From positions 2,170,001 to 2,234,000 of the forward strand of contig BGZK01000001.1 in assembly GCA_005406025.1 (NCBI GenBank): a DNA stretch of 64,000 nt. Direction: 5' to 3'. Source of the stretch: Eumeta japonica. Its lineage: Eukaryota; Arthropoda; Insecta; Lepidoptera; Psychidae. The position numbers and the translations under genes were made by a program. Below, one piece after another: positions 22,410 to 33,644 of this stretch (position 1 is its first letter; every line of letters starts with the position of its first letter). The notes under the pieces were generated by a model, which was not told the DNA's origin, searched no databases, and saw only the letters and a list, made by a program, of their open reading frames with translations.

Positions 22410-22560
22410 ATTGGCGCGCGTCACGGCCGGCGGCCGCGGGCGCCGGAGCGGTCCGCCGGCCGCACCGCCCGCCCGCGCCGTGTGGGAAGCGGGTCGGCGC
22501 GCGGCCTTGACCCGCGCACGCCACTCCGTCGCGCGGTCGCCGCCACCCGCCGCTCTTACA
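22410..22560. promoter_or_regulatory. GC island cluster, last block
   Basis: CpG-dense sequence (CACGGCCGGCGGCCGCGGGC and similar) ends abruptly at 22560. Open frames on both strands are compositional. Confidence 0.3.
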
Positions 22561-22697
22561 CTTGACACTGCATACGTAAACATCTCAAGTGTTCTTATAT
22601 GCCTTGAACTTAGGAACTCGAATGCCTTTGACATCCATCAGGCTACATTTTTATGGTCGATGTGGATCTGAAGTTATCTGTTACGGGAGTTGAAGTT

Positions 22698-22727
22698 ACG
22701 GGAGCTTATCTGTGGATAAGCTCCCGT
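22698..22727. other. Perfect 13-bp hairpin
   Basis: ACGGGAGCTTATC (22698-22710) pairs exactly with GATAAGCTCCCGT (22715-22727) around a TGTG loop. A partial direct repeat TTACGGGAG also lies just upstream at 22681. The arms are of mixed composition, so chance is less likely than for the AT-rich hairpin at 6806. A terminator-like role has no meaning in this eukaryotic context. A transposon tip, structured RNA or dyad binding site are possible. Confidence 0.6.
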
Positions 22728-22969
22728 ACTCGTTCTGCATTCATTAGATATCCATTACTATAGACGTCGTGAACTGGCTAGCCGTCCTCCCGTGAACCTT
22801 TTGACCCTTTATAGTTTTCGAAAAATTAAAGGATACAAAATTTTATTGTATATTTGAAATTTAATCCAGAGGCTATTTTTTTCCAGTTTAGCTTGAATAG
22901 TCTTTTAATTTTATTCATACACTACTGAGGCATATTAAAAAAAATATAAGAGGCATTCAACTGACGTCA

Positions 22970-23165
22970 TAAATTTCTTGAATAAATATAAAAATAGGAT
23001 AAAAACGATCGGTCAGAAGCAACACGATCAATCGCCGTCTAAGCGGCCAGGGGAGCGGCCTGCGCGCGCGCAGGTGCCGTTAACGGGACTCAAAGGTCAC
23101 GGCGCGACCTCCACGCGTCCGCGGGGTGCACCGCGCCGCCCGCTCCAGTTTCATATATAGTGTAG
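22970..23165. other. Moderately GC-rich patch
   Basis: A CpG patch at 23030-23150 (GCGGCCAGGGGAGCGGCCTG) is preceded and followed by AT-rich DNA. No gene is assigned to the plus-strand frame at 22978-23160. Confidence 0.3.
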
Positions 23166-23436
23166 TTTCATATGCTAAAATAATAAGTTGATGACTGCGC
23201 GCCTACACATATTTAATTCGTCTAAAAATCAATCGTTTTTGGGTAAGTTAAGGCTATGTGTAACTGAATTTAATACTAACGAATGGTTCTGAAAATTATT
23301 GTATTATCAACAGCAAATATTTTCAAACCAAATTGCTTTCTGTAAACATTTTTTTGTTACTGGCCTCTTTTCCTAAAGTACGCTTACATTTGATGATCTA
23401 CTTGTCACGCTGGTCTAATGGATCCAGATGATTTTT

Positions 23437-24244
23437 GAAGTTATACATCTTTTGGGGCGTTATGCAAAAATAATGAGAGTGAATTTTGATCAAGGCGACA
23501 CGAAACTCTACAGTGTGAAGATCCCGCAAGCGGTTTAGCATACAATCTCAAACTACAAATAACTGATGTGCCAATAAGGTTTGCCACTAGGTGCCTTTTA
23601 TAATTATAAGAGATTAATATTAATTTATAAGTGCCTCGTCTGTCGTTGGGTATTATTTCCCGTTCTTTTTTAAAATTTGTCCTTATGTTACCATTTAGGT
23701 GCCTTCAAAATACTAACCCCTCGCTCATCTCTTCATAATTATTAATACAGTACTTTCAGTACTACACCCTTATTTTACATTTATTTTTCTATGTATATTC
23801 CTTAGGTCACCAATTAGGAGATTTATCCTCTTTGAGGGTTAGGTTTTCAATTTACTCCCTGTTTATTTATAAATATGTTTTCTGTGTCTTTACGACCCAA
23901 CATTACATCCTTTTCTCGTTTTGCATTTCCTGTTTTTTAAGTTTCCTGTCACCAAATAGGTAACCATACACCCTGAGGGATATACTATCTCCCAACCTCA
24001 TCTACCTTCTCGATTTCTTACCTTCCCCTATTTCCTTTGGGAAATCCCCTATCCCCCCCCCCTCCGCCAACCCACAATCTATCTTGGTGGTGGTTGGACC
24101 TAAAATTTTGAAATTTCAAATTTAAATTAAACTTTATCAACCGTTATCTACTATTCCGTTCCAGTCCTTTTATTGTTTTATTGTAATTTATTATTTGGAT
24201 GCAATTAAAAACATTTTTTTAATGACGCCAAAATGTATAACTTC
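23437..24244. mobile_element. Element with GAAGTTATACAT inverted ends
   Basis: GAAGTTATACATCTTTTGGG followed by GCGTTA (23437-23462) is mirrored by TGACGCCAAAATGTATAACTTC (24223-24244, shown in two overlapping parts: TGACGCCAAAATG and AAATGTATAACTTC). That gives imperfect ends of about 22 bases, 808 bases apart. The interior is pyrimidine-rich with no ORF. A non-autonomous DNA transposon is the simplest reading. Superfamily and target-site duplication are not established. Confidence 0.5.
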
Positions 24245-24589
24245 TCACACACGCACATAAGTTTACACACAGTAGTTTTTTAATCCAAAGAAAGGAAAAG
24301 GAATTTTCTATCTCCTATATGTCAACAAAACTTTCTATTTTGTTCTACTGGCCTGTGGCTTTCACCTTTTAAGTTCTATGGACATAATAAACAAAAAAAC
24401 TTTAGAGTAAATAGAGTTATGTTAAATATTGCCTTATTATGGAATATTTTCGAAATGTAGAACTGTGTTAATATTCCAGATTAAGATAATCCTTACTGAA
24501 TGTTTCAGTGAATACAGCACGATACGTTAGAACACACATATTTTTTACATTAATGAATAAGATCGTAATGATCATTAACTAATATTACA

Positions 24590-24900
24590 CGTAATTATGA
24601 CTGAGCTTACAAGGCTATACCAAGCGTCTTTGTACTGGGTCCTTATCGTGTCCCTTAAGGTCGAGGCCGGCCACACCGTGTGGGCAAATGAGGTAAGGGT
24701 CTATGGTCCTCGAACTTAGAAGACGGCACGATATTATTACGGGACGGGCCGGAAGCGATCTGCCCGTTTAGCTAAGACGGTCAGCTAGCGCCCCTATTTA
24801 ACGTAAGCTTTATATAATGAATGTTAAATAAAGCAATCAACAGTGCGTGGTTCGGCGATGAAGGGCTCTCTTATCTCCGAAACCACGAAGCCTGAAGTTT
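24590..24900 (+). mobile_element. Possible solo LTR
   Basis: A 300-base moderately GC-rich block in AT-rich flanks contains a TATA-like CTTTATATAATGAATG followed about 10 bases later by TTAAATAAAGC, a poly(A)-signal-like motif, then a short U5-like stretch ending near AAACCACGAAG. Promoter and poly(A) signal in close succession are a usual LTR layout. TG...CA boundaries and a target-site duplication are not evident, and no internal coding region lies nearby. Confidence 0.3.
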
Positions 24901-25790
24901 TATCTTATTTTAATTCATTTAGGTCAACAAACACTAAACGCAATCTAAACTTATAATTTAGATACATTTCTAAATATGACTTTAATGGGCTACCTCGACC
25001 ACAGTAGGTAAGTATATTTTAAAATTAAAAATATAAGGTATCGCTCAAGGAAGCCTAAATAAAAATTCTTACCTTTTAGACTCCCACGGGTATTGTAAAA
25101 TAGTCGCAAAACAAATTGTGCCTAAAGTCTAAAATGCGTTGCCTAATTTCACTAAGAGCGAAAGTAATGATTTATAAGTCGGGAACCCTTTCCACGCGAG
25201 TTCAACTCACATTCTCTTTTCTATGAAGCTGAATACGATAATTAAATTTGGTATAAATGCTGATTATTAAAAATCGTGAAACACGTTTTTTTTAGTCAGG
25301 GGGTGAAAAGTGGGGATGTGTATAATATATAAAAATTGGTCTATATTCTGTTCGTTTTCTTCGTGCGTCTGACGCATTTATCCGATTATTTGAAACTTTT
25401 GATGTGTTATACGCGCAAACAAAAAGGTTTCTGAAAAATTCTAACAATAATTGTCTCCATGTTCATCCAGGTATCTAAAATACTATATCAATTTTAAAGC
25501 TACTTGCTGTAAATCGTAATATAACAAAAAAGTGTTACGCCCCTTCTATGAAACTTTCTGTTTCTCTCTCTCCCTCTCTTGAAATTAATTATTTAATATT
25601 TTTTAAATAATTCACAATTCACTATTTCATATCTAATTTTTAATAATAATACATCTATCCTAAAATATTAAATGAAACTATTTGCTTTTATTACTTGATT
25701 TGCATTATATTATATTTAAAAAAAAAATTGTCTCTGACGGAGGTCTCCCGACCGCACATTTATTTTTTTTCCTTCATTTGACTCGGTTCA
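24901..25790. other. AT-rich sequence with probable repeat debris
   Basis: On the minus strand 25150-25070 reads TTAGACTTTAGGCACAATTTG and TACCCGTGGGAGTC, a short open segment ending in a stop just before AAAAG/GTAAGA. It looks like decayed transposon sequence. The interval 25310-25440 resembles the head of common lepidopteran repeats. None is delimited. Confidence 0.25.
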
Positions 25791-25795
25791 TCCAA

Positions 25796-26036
25796 ATCAG
25801 CATCGTTTCTAGTAGCGGAATCAAAATTAAAACATTGGCGGAAAGCAGAATCGGGAACTGATACCAGGATTGAAATCGGGTGTGGGATTAGAGAATTAGG
25901 ATCGGTAGCATAACCAAAATCGGGATCAGAAGTACTAGAATCGGATTTGTAAGCGAGACCGCAATTGCTATTGATGGAAAGATCGATCAATATACATATA
26001 TAAAAGACGAATGCCGCAAGCAAAAAGCCAGCAGTG
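25796..26036 (+). repeat. Degenerate hexamer array 6 with tail
   Basis: Six-base phase is clear from about 25796 to 25975 (GGAATC, AAAATT, GAAAGC, AGAATC, GGGAAC). The junction GATCGATCAATATACATATA leads to AAAAGACGAATGCCGC and AAGCAAAAAGCCAGC, the diverged form of the GGGCAAAAGCTAGT ending. The minus-strand frame 25760-26116 (DPDFGYATDPNS) is an artefact of the array. Confidence 0.65.
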
Positions 26037-26164
26037 ACTATTGTGGTTTGTATTTTTTTGCTAGCAAATTTAATATTATGTGTCTTTATTGGCTTGAATA
26101 ATGCAAGTAGATACATTATTGAAAATTAAAAATCTTTGTAATATTTATTTCAAAGTTTGTAACT

Positions 26165-26420
26165 GAAGCAAATTTAGTAAGGGATGCACTCGCCGAGGCC
26201 GCCTAATTTGTTCGGTCGGCAGCGTCGCATAAGGCGTATCTTTAAAATGTGACATCTCCAATCGGTCGTCGTCCGCCTCACGCACGGACACACGCAAAAT
26301 ACAGGGCACGTGGCCCCGCGCAGGGCCCGGCAGATGTCGGCGGCGAGGGGGCAGCGGCGCGCGGGGCGGGGCGGCCGCTCCGCCCGTGAACGGTAACGGA
26401 CCGTTCGTTTGTGCAATTTT
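26165..26420. promoter_or_regulatory. GC island
   Basis: A CpG-rich patch (GGGGCAGCGGCGCGCGGGGC at its core), flanked by poly-T-rich sequence to 26640. Open frames are compositional. I infer regulatory DNA. Confidence 0.3.
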
Positions 26421-26860
26421 TAGTTTGCCATTAGTGACCGCTTTGTCTTTTTTTATTAACGGCCAACGGCACCGCCGCGCAATCCCTCTCTCTCCTTTTC
26501 TTTCTTTACCGCTTTCTATAGTGCAGCGGGTGCATTTCTCTCTTTGTGAAATCGAAATTACTTGCAATAACTGCTTTTTTTTTTCTACCTTAAACGGTAT
26601 TTTTTTGTTTTTTTTTTGTCATTATAGTAAATTTTTACTGGTGTAAACAAAAATTCTAGGAACAAATGATAAACGTGTTTTTTTTAGCGCCCGTTGAAGT
26701 CTTTTGTTAAAACTTTGACGTGACAATCTTAAACTGGGAGTCACTTTGAAAGTGTAACGCTTAACGTAACGATGAGTCAAACGAGTTAACTGATCGGTCT
26801 TTTAATTTTATGTTTTGTAATATTTGTCGTATGTATGTGTAATAAATTTTACAGTGCGTG

Positions 26861-27031
26861 TATAAATTAATGTTTTAAATATAATTGTATAAATAAATGT
26901 TTTAAATTGTTACTATTATTTCATCCTTCTTCCTACTATACGAATGAATATTCACATTAAAATGATTTTACCATTCAAAGTCGTTGTCACGTAAAACTTT
27001 CGCCCGTATACCGACTTTACAGGCAACCAAA
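26861..27031 (-). repeat. Dispersed repeat copy B (inverted)
   Basis: Reverse-complement counterpart of copy A at 6326-6493, nearly identical over about 170 bases and carrying an extra TAC beside the CGTTGTCAC motif. Weaker similarity continues past the AATTTATAC end (ACACATACATA in both), so the element is longer than the conserved core. The other side diverges abruptly after TTTGGTTGCC. Confidence 0.85.
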
Positions 27032-27296
27032 TTTTTTTAAAATTTTTTTCGAAGACGCACGTTGAAATCTTTTGTTGAAGAAAAATTAATAACCATCTTT
27101 TGTGACATAACCAAATGCTTTTATAACCTTATAGATATTCATCGCTAACGGCTTATTTAAATTTCTATACCTGGCGAAATTTATTTTACATGTTATTAAT
27201 ATATCACATATTACAATAAGAATTATAATTCATAAACAAAAAATCTCTTTTTTTGGGTATAAGTATTGCGATATATATATACGATAATTTATATCC

Positions 27297-27927
27297 TATT
27301 AATATTATAAAAGTTAAAGTTTGTATGTTTGGATGTTTGTTATTAAATCACGCTTTAACGGCTCAACAGAATTAGCTGAAATTGTATAGTAATGTACTTT
27401 ATACATCAGAATAACTATAGGCTATAAATTATAAAGATATATTAACTTTTGCTCATAATTTTGCTTGCGGGATCCCAGAAGGAATTCCCCATTTATGCCG
27501 ATCGATTATTAGTAAGAACAATGTTCAAGATAAATTCAAGTTCGACATCAATTGGTGTTGGAAACAGCGAGCACAACCGGAAGTGTTAGTGACATCGTTT
27601 CACAACGATGTAACAATTGGTGAAAGAATAAGAGATTTTCTGGTATAGAATCGATAACTAATCGAGATTGGAATCATGATCGATAACGTCATCGATTTAA
27701 ATAAAAAAATGAAAGAATTCGATGTGTGCCCGCGCGGCCGGAACTGCAGGTACTTATATACATGTAGAAAAAAAACGGAAACTAGGTCGGACCGAAACTG
27801 GAATCGTACGCGGAGCCAGGACTAAAATCGAAAGCAGGAATATTGTCATGATTAGAAGAGTTATCAGTCGATATAAACGATAAAAGATTTGACGTCTACG
27901 CCGGCGGAGCCGTGGGCAAAAGCTAGT
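27297..27927 (+). mobile_element. Composite Helitron-like element carrying array 7
   Basis: The most complete member of the array family. The head at 27297-27480 has AAAGTTTGTATGTTTGGATG and a following AACGGCTCAACAGAATTAGC, a layout common in lepidopteran repeats. The first array block lies at about 27640-27700 and ends with GAATTCGATGTGTGCCCG and AACTGCAGG. The second block (27775-27870) leads into CAGTCGATATAAACGATAAA. The tail has GGCGGAGCC, which can form a small stem-loop, then GTGGGCAAAAGCTAGT with CTAG at 27923-27926 followed by T. A hairpin a few bases upstream of CTRR-T is the known Helitron 3' signature. No Rep/helicase is present, so it is non-autonomous. Confidence 0.5.
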
Positions 27928-27939
27928 GTATAGTAATCA

Positions 27940-30900
27940 TTAAACAGTAATATACATCTACCGACTGGAATTAAAATCAGTTAAGGACATTAGTCAGTCG
28001 GGATTATTTTGGCAAGTTGTCGAAGTCTTGAGGTTTAATTAATTAGTACTTTATTTGACATTTTTATTATTATTATTAAAGTCATTTATATTGTATTATT
28101 ATGTTTATATCAAAAACACCGTAAAAGGGATTTATGGATTTGAAAGGAAATATATATAACATAAAAAGCAGACCACTTGATGGGTAATTTTAATAAGATA
28201 CCTTTAAAAGAAAACTTTAATGAGATTATTGTTGATTTTCTTAATAAATAATGATTTTCATAATGAATACTATTAAAATTCATTGGTTCTGTGTCCCATA
28301 GTAAATTCGGCATTCTTTTTTTTTACTTTGCAACTAAAAGACGAGCTTTAAAAATAACAAAATTGATTAATATAAAATTATACTAAGTAATAAACCTCCA
28401 AAATATGTAATTTGGGTGGAACACAAACAGCATTAGTTTTAGTACATTTTAAAGTTTAAAAAAATGTGTAAGGCACACAAAAGAATTTTCACAGTAGCGT
28501 ACCGCGAAAGTTCCACGTAACATTAATACGAAAATATTTGAATGTGATTAAGGCCGATAATTTTAAATAAATGACAGTATCACGTCAGGTTCTTATATTT
28601 AATTATTAGCTTGTGTGCATGCATGCTCACGCTGCGGACGTTGTATGAAGCAATATATATATCAGAAGTATGTAATCGGTGAATAGGAAACCCGCCAATG
28701 ACCGCTATAGTTTCAATCCATCAAAGTTCCTATTTCAGTACAAATAACAAAAGGCGAAAAGTGTAATATATAGTTTATTTAAAAGAATAACTTTAATTAT
28801 AATAGAAGATAGAGCAAGGCTAGAACTCGGTGATAGTCAAGAAAAATACAAAGATATCCTATGAGTTATATTTGATAGGATGCTGGCTACATCCGAATTA
28901 AAGAGATTATAATTAATATCGAATGCATCCTTATTCGACGCTCGAGATATCTCTTAACCGATTTTTTAAGCTTATCACCATATAATTCTCTTCCCCTAAA
29001 GAGTTCTCAGTTGTTGTAAGAATTCCTCCCACATTTTAATTTTTCTTCTACACTAGGCCACTTCGGAAAAGTAAATTAATTATTTGAATTTTAGACTTCT
29101 TGCTACTCATTACCACGTATGCGTATGATGGAAAAAACGATTGTCCTGAGCGAAATAAAAAAACACCTTATATCCAGATAAGCTATTCTAACCGTATGAT
29201 CATTACAATACTTTTTATAATATCCAAATATTGTCCTGCATTTAGTCGCCCCTTATTTCTCAAAGTTGTTAAGTCTCATAGAACTCATCCAAATTCGGCC
29301 AATAGCTCTATTAAGCAACACATGTGGCTATGTCGACGTTCCTACTAGGCGGCGTTGACGATTGCCTCCTTAGAGGTAAATACAGGTAAACACCGTCCAA
29401 TGACACGTTATTAGGAGACGCTACTCGCGTAATAGGTGCAAATAAAGGAGTGGAATGTGTAGCTATGATACAGCACCCTGCGCCGCAGTGGTCACACGCC
29501 GTCGTAATCGAGGTGAATGACGGTTAACATAGCGTTCCTCATAGTATCACTTAATCCACCTATACACCGCTTTTTGCATAACTTCGACCCGATCTGCAAA
29601 TTCTGGAAATAGTGAGACCAAACGCGTAGAGCGATGGTAGTTGGCCTTTGCAGTAGTTTTAGAAGTATGTTAAGAGGTCATAAATTGAAATAAAGTTCAA
29701 ACTAAACTGCATTTTCGTTTATAATAGTTTACAATAACCGATCATCTCTTCGAAAATACTCAAACCATAAGTCGTGGACGTCCTTTAAAGCTCCAACACT
29801 CTCTCAAAACTAATATTGTGAGTGGGTGAATTCTTGTATTAAATTCACAAATCTGACGCCGTTAGACATAAAAAAATATTTTCGTTGAATATACGAAGTT
29901 ATTACAAGAACAATCACATAAATGTAATTAGTATTTACTGAGTATTAGAAAAAAAAATATTACTCCATTTAAATTGTAACGTTATTTTGGCTACGTCTCG
30001 GATAACATTACTCAGACAATCCAATAAACAATCGACAATTTTTGAAACATAGAAATCTAAGTTTATCGCAAACTCGTTACAAATATTACATTGATACAAC
30101 CAGCATGGTTACAACTCATAAAATTAATACAATGCGGTTTAGCTCGATACAATCACACTATAAATACCTATTTACGTGAAATTGGAAGTAGAAACGGATG
30201 TTAGCTGTGGCTTCACTCCGTTATAGAGGAAACATACGGTCAAATAGGGTTGCCACGTAATCGCTGTACAGAACGTTACTGCTGCATACTTTTCAGTTTA
30301 AACTAATGAACTCTAAATAAATAAAGATGTAAAAGAATCATGTGGTCGATTAAATCATATGTATGTTTGTTGTGTCAGGTTTCAATCGACCTACTATACC
30401 CCCAAAGCCTTTTGTTTTAGACCGATAAGGTTGGAGCTGAATTCTCCACACTGGTATAGTTCGGGCTGGAGGCTGCCAACCATCGTTGTCATCGTATATT
30501 GTTATCCTATTATGATGAGATATAACGACTGTAATTGATGCAGCTACGCACAAGTAACTCTAGTATACAAACAGATGTGAGCGATGAGTTTGTCAAAAAA
30601 ATTGATGCAGTCCTCTTCTATTTCCTTTGAAAAATCTTCGAATTAACGAAATATCCTTATCTTACAGATATCTCGAGACGAAACAAAGTAGAAATCAGAA
30701 AAATGCAATCAATATTCCATCTAGGATTTTCAATGAAATTCAATTCAATGATTTATGAATTTAAACATTATAATATAACTCCTACTTGACTAACTGAATT
30801 GGTTTTATAATGCATTTTTGTATATATAACGCTTCATACAATTAAATATCTACTTAAATATGAAACTCTTTGAATCATTCATACAAAGGCTATTGAAAGC

Positions 30901-31130
30901 GTTTTTTTCCTGTGAAGCTCGAAAGTGTCCCAAACAAAAGCTATCATCAGAAACGGTCTACTTATAATTCTCGCAGTAACAACCCACAATTTTCAGAGGG
31001 AGGAGACAGCTAAATGTCATACCCATTTAATTATAAAATAATAATATATTAAACGAGGAACGTAAGCGATATTTACAAGAAATAATATCGCAGACGTTCC
31101 TAAAACAGCAACATCAATTTTTTTTTTGTG
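27940..31130. other. AT-rich desert
   Basis: Over 3 kb without a recognised gene. The interval 29340-29640 is less AT-rich (GGCGGCGTTGACGATTGCC, GCACCCTGCGCCGCAGTGG) and could hold conserved non-coding sequence. A minus-strand segment at 30350-30510 reads DDNDGWQPPARTIPVWRI and follows a TTACAG acceptor-like site, but I recognise no protein. Confidence 0.3.
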
Positions 31131-31139
31131 AAGGACGAC

Positions 31140-31370
31140 ATAATAACCATCGGCTATCATAAGCCGTAGCTGTAGCGACGTGTCAACTCGACGATCGGCG
31201 AGCGACCGCTGCAAGAGGGCCCGGTCAGAGGTAAACACCGGGCGGGACGTCGCGCCGTCCGCAATTAGCGCGTAAAAGGGCCACGGCGCGCGAAGGTCGG
31301 CCGAATACATTGAGAAAGGGAGCAGGTGACGCTCTCGACGTTACATGAGGCGCGCCGCTTAAAGCGATGA
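31140..31370. promoter_or_regulatory. GC patch
   Basis: Moderately CpG-rich sequence (GGCGGGACGTCGCGCCGTCC) directly before the hAT-type element. No credible coding frame. Confidence 0.25.
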
Positions 31371-31382
31371 CTATGGACGGGG

Positions 31383-31539
31383 ACCTTAGACAGTGGCGGA
31401 TCCAGGAGGAGGTTATGGAGTTCATAACCCGCCCCGGGCGCCAGACCAGTTATATCAGATTACAGCCTGTCCGGACTAAACTTTTTATGTGTGACTCTTC
31501 CCCCCCAACCAGAAGGCTGTATCTGCCCTCGACCATGGA
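31383..31539 (+). mobile_element. hAT-type MITE with 8-bp duplication
   Basis: The left end CAGTGGCGGATCCAG (31391-31405) is mirrored by CTGTATCTGCCCTCG (31517-31531), whose reverse complement matches it at 10 of 15 positions. CAGTGGCGGATCCAG is a familiar hAT terminal sequence. Flanking octamers are ACCTTAGA (31383-31390) and ACCATGGA (31532-31539), identical at 6 of 8, which suits an aged 8-bp hAT duplication. The 141-base element has no transposase. The plus-strand open frame spanning it (31367-31582) is therefore not a gene. Confidence 0.65.
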
Positions 31540-31544
31540 AGGAT

Positions 31545-32915
31545 ATTTAGGAATCGACCAAATCTCAGACTGTGGGATGTAGCAGCACCTTGATTTATTG
31601 TATTTAGAGGCGAATTTTAGAAAACATATTCAAGTGTGTGCATGAATGAAATTTAGAACGACATTTTCCGTAGTAGTATACTATCAGATAAATCTTTTGC
31701 ATAAAAAATCTAGCTATATTATATAATCCCTATAAATTTTTTTAAGGGATTGGTTATATAAAAGCCATCACTACGCCTTTTCTGGATTAGATCTAAAGTA
31801 TTTAGTTTGATACCTGAGGTATAACATTAATTAATATAAAATTGATTGCTCATCCATCACCTTGCGTCAGTCTACCGCAGGAGATGAGCGTCTCTCATAA
31901 GTAGCGCGTGTCAGATTGAACGAACGTATTAATGATCAGAGAATCAAACCTATTGCATCAAAAACCCTATATCCTTTTTATTTTTGAATAGTGTACTAGA
32001 CTGTACGAAGGTATCGGGGATCTAAAACCTTATGATAGTCCATCGTGGAACTGGAAATCGAACTTTTGCGCAGCTTCAGGGTATTCAGTCCGGAAGATTA
32101 TTATTTTTAAAGTTCGATCCTCAAATCTAAAACGGTATTTTTCTTTGTTTGCGCCTGTCTGTATCGGTAACATTTTGCCTGCCTGTCGGTCGTCACGTCC
32201 CTTTTGCTTATTAGCTACTATTACTACATATATGTCGATATTTACACACAGTAAATTAAAATTCGATTCTTTATTGTTGATATGAATTATGAAAAAAAAC
32301 GTTTTAATACCTTGAATATTTTTATTAAATTTTTCTGCCTTGGTCATGGTCCCGATCGAAGTCGGTACCTCAGGATGAAAATTCAACAACGCTCTTGGCT
32401 ACTAAGCGACAACGGGACCGCCACCGCCCACCCAACTCGGCTAGGACCTCAATGAAATTAAATAGTTCACGGTCAAACGTAATTATAGCTCATACGTATT
32501 ATAGGAAAAATAGAACGACGTTACAGACATCTACAGCTTTCGAGGGAAGTGGATTCTATTAATTTATTGGAATAAGATTTTTGTTACGGCTCAGTACACT
32601 GGTCTAAGTTCTTCAGTATTCTTTTTTTTTAGAAAATCGAGGTCTTAAGCTATCTTTTTGTTCCACCGTCATCGCCAATGCGGTGACGACATGGGATCGA
32701 CCGATTGACATGTCGTCCACGACAGGGAACAAAATATGACTAAAAACTTAAATTGAAAACTTATTAATTTATTCGCCGATGACAAGTGGTCCAATCCGTT
32801 ATCTTTTACTACGAAAATAATGCGCCTAGCATTCGACTGACAGTGTTTTACTTTTTTATTTCTTACTGTTGAACTGCGAAATGCTAACTACTCGGTGTAA
32901 TTTTCTGTTGATGTT
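31545..32915. other. AT-rich desert
   Basis: Nothing recognisable. The minus-strand frame 32030-32389 has no domain. Confidence 0.35.
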
Positions 32916-32920
32916 ATACT

Positions 32921-32965
32921 GTACGGAACCCTCAATGCGCAAGCGTAACTCGCACTTGTTTTTAC
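32921..32965 (-). repeat. Terminal fragment of the GTACGGAACC repeat
   Basis: On the minus strand ACAAGTGCGAGTTACGC is followed by GAGGGTTCCGTACAG, the same left end as the complete copy at 2944. The right end was not found at lower coordinates, so this copy appears truncated. Confidence 0.55.
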
Positions 32966-33269
32966 TATGTTTGATTTGAGAACAACGAGAAATAGAAACA
33001 GCTATCATTACATCATTTCTATATTTCAAAAAATAATTCCAATATTTATTCTTGCTGTAGCGTTGATCACAGGATACGAAACAAAAGCTAAAACACCAAA
33101 TATCGTCAAACTCTTCGTACTAGATATTTCATTCCAACGATGTGGATGCATTACGTTCCGAAAACATTCAGACCGTCGTGTGCGCGCGCAGCAGAATAAT
33201 CACTTTCATTCTCCAGTCAAAAGTAGACGATAACGATTTACGACGTTGCCAAGTCCGCCGGACGCATCG

Positions 33270-33640
33270 ATAAATGCATTTCGAAACTGATTTATGCATC
33301 AGCCGGCCGCCGCCCGCTGCGCCGCAACAATGCATTTGCATATGCGCGCTCATGTCGGTTGGCAATTTTTTGCGCATCGCGCATAGAAATAGCCTGACGT
33401 ATGGAAGTGTGATTTTTTGCCCGTGGCGGCGGGCGGCGGGCGGCGGGCGGCGGCCAGGTAATGCCGCTCGGCCGCCGCGGCCGCTACCTGAGTTTTTACG
33501 GGCTCCGACTCGTATAGTAATTGGGCTCGGTTCTGCAGAAAATAGCCAAACGGCATTTCGCATTTCGTGATTTGGCATTCCTGATTTGACTGTCTCGTCG
33601 GCGCGGCGGTGGAAGGCGCTCGGGTTCGATTTTGATCGAG
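33270..33640. promoter_or_regulatory. GC island with CGGGCGG minisatellite
   Basis: Four copies of a GGCGGGC unit lie at about 33423-33452. The island also contains AT cores (CATAGAAATAGCC, AGTAATTGGGC). The same minisatellite unit occurs at 13118-13147. Long Arg/Pro-rich frames on both strands are compositional. Confidence 0.35.
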
Positions 33641-33644
33641 TTTA

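Noticed and set aside
22681..22740. Rho-independent-type terminator
   Set aside because: Stem-loop is not followed by a U tract and such terminators are not used in insect nuclear genes.
31367..31582. 71-codon ORF that looks gene-like
   Set aside because: Lies across a hAT-type MITE with terminal repeats and a flanking duplication.
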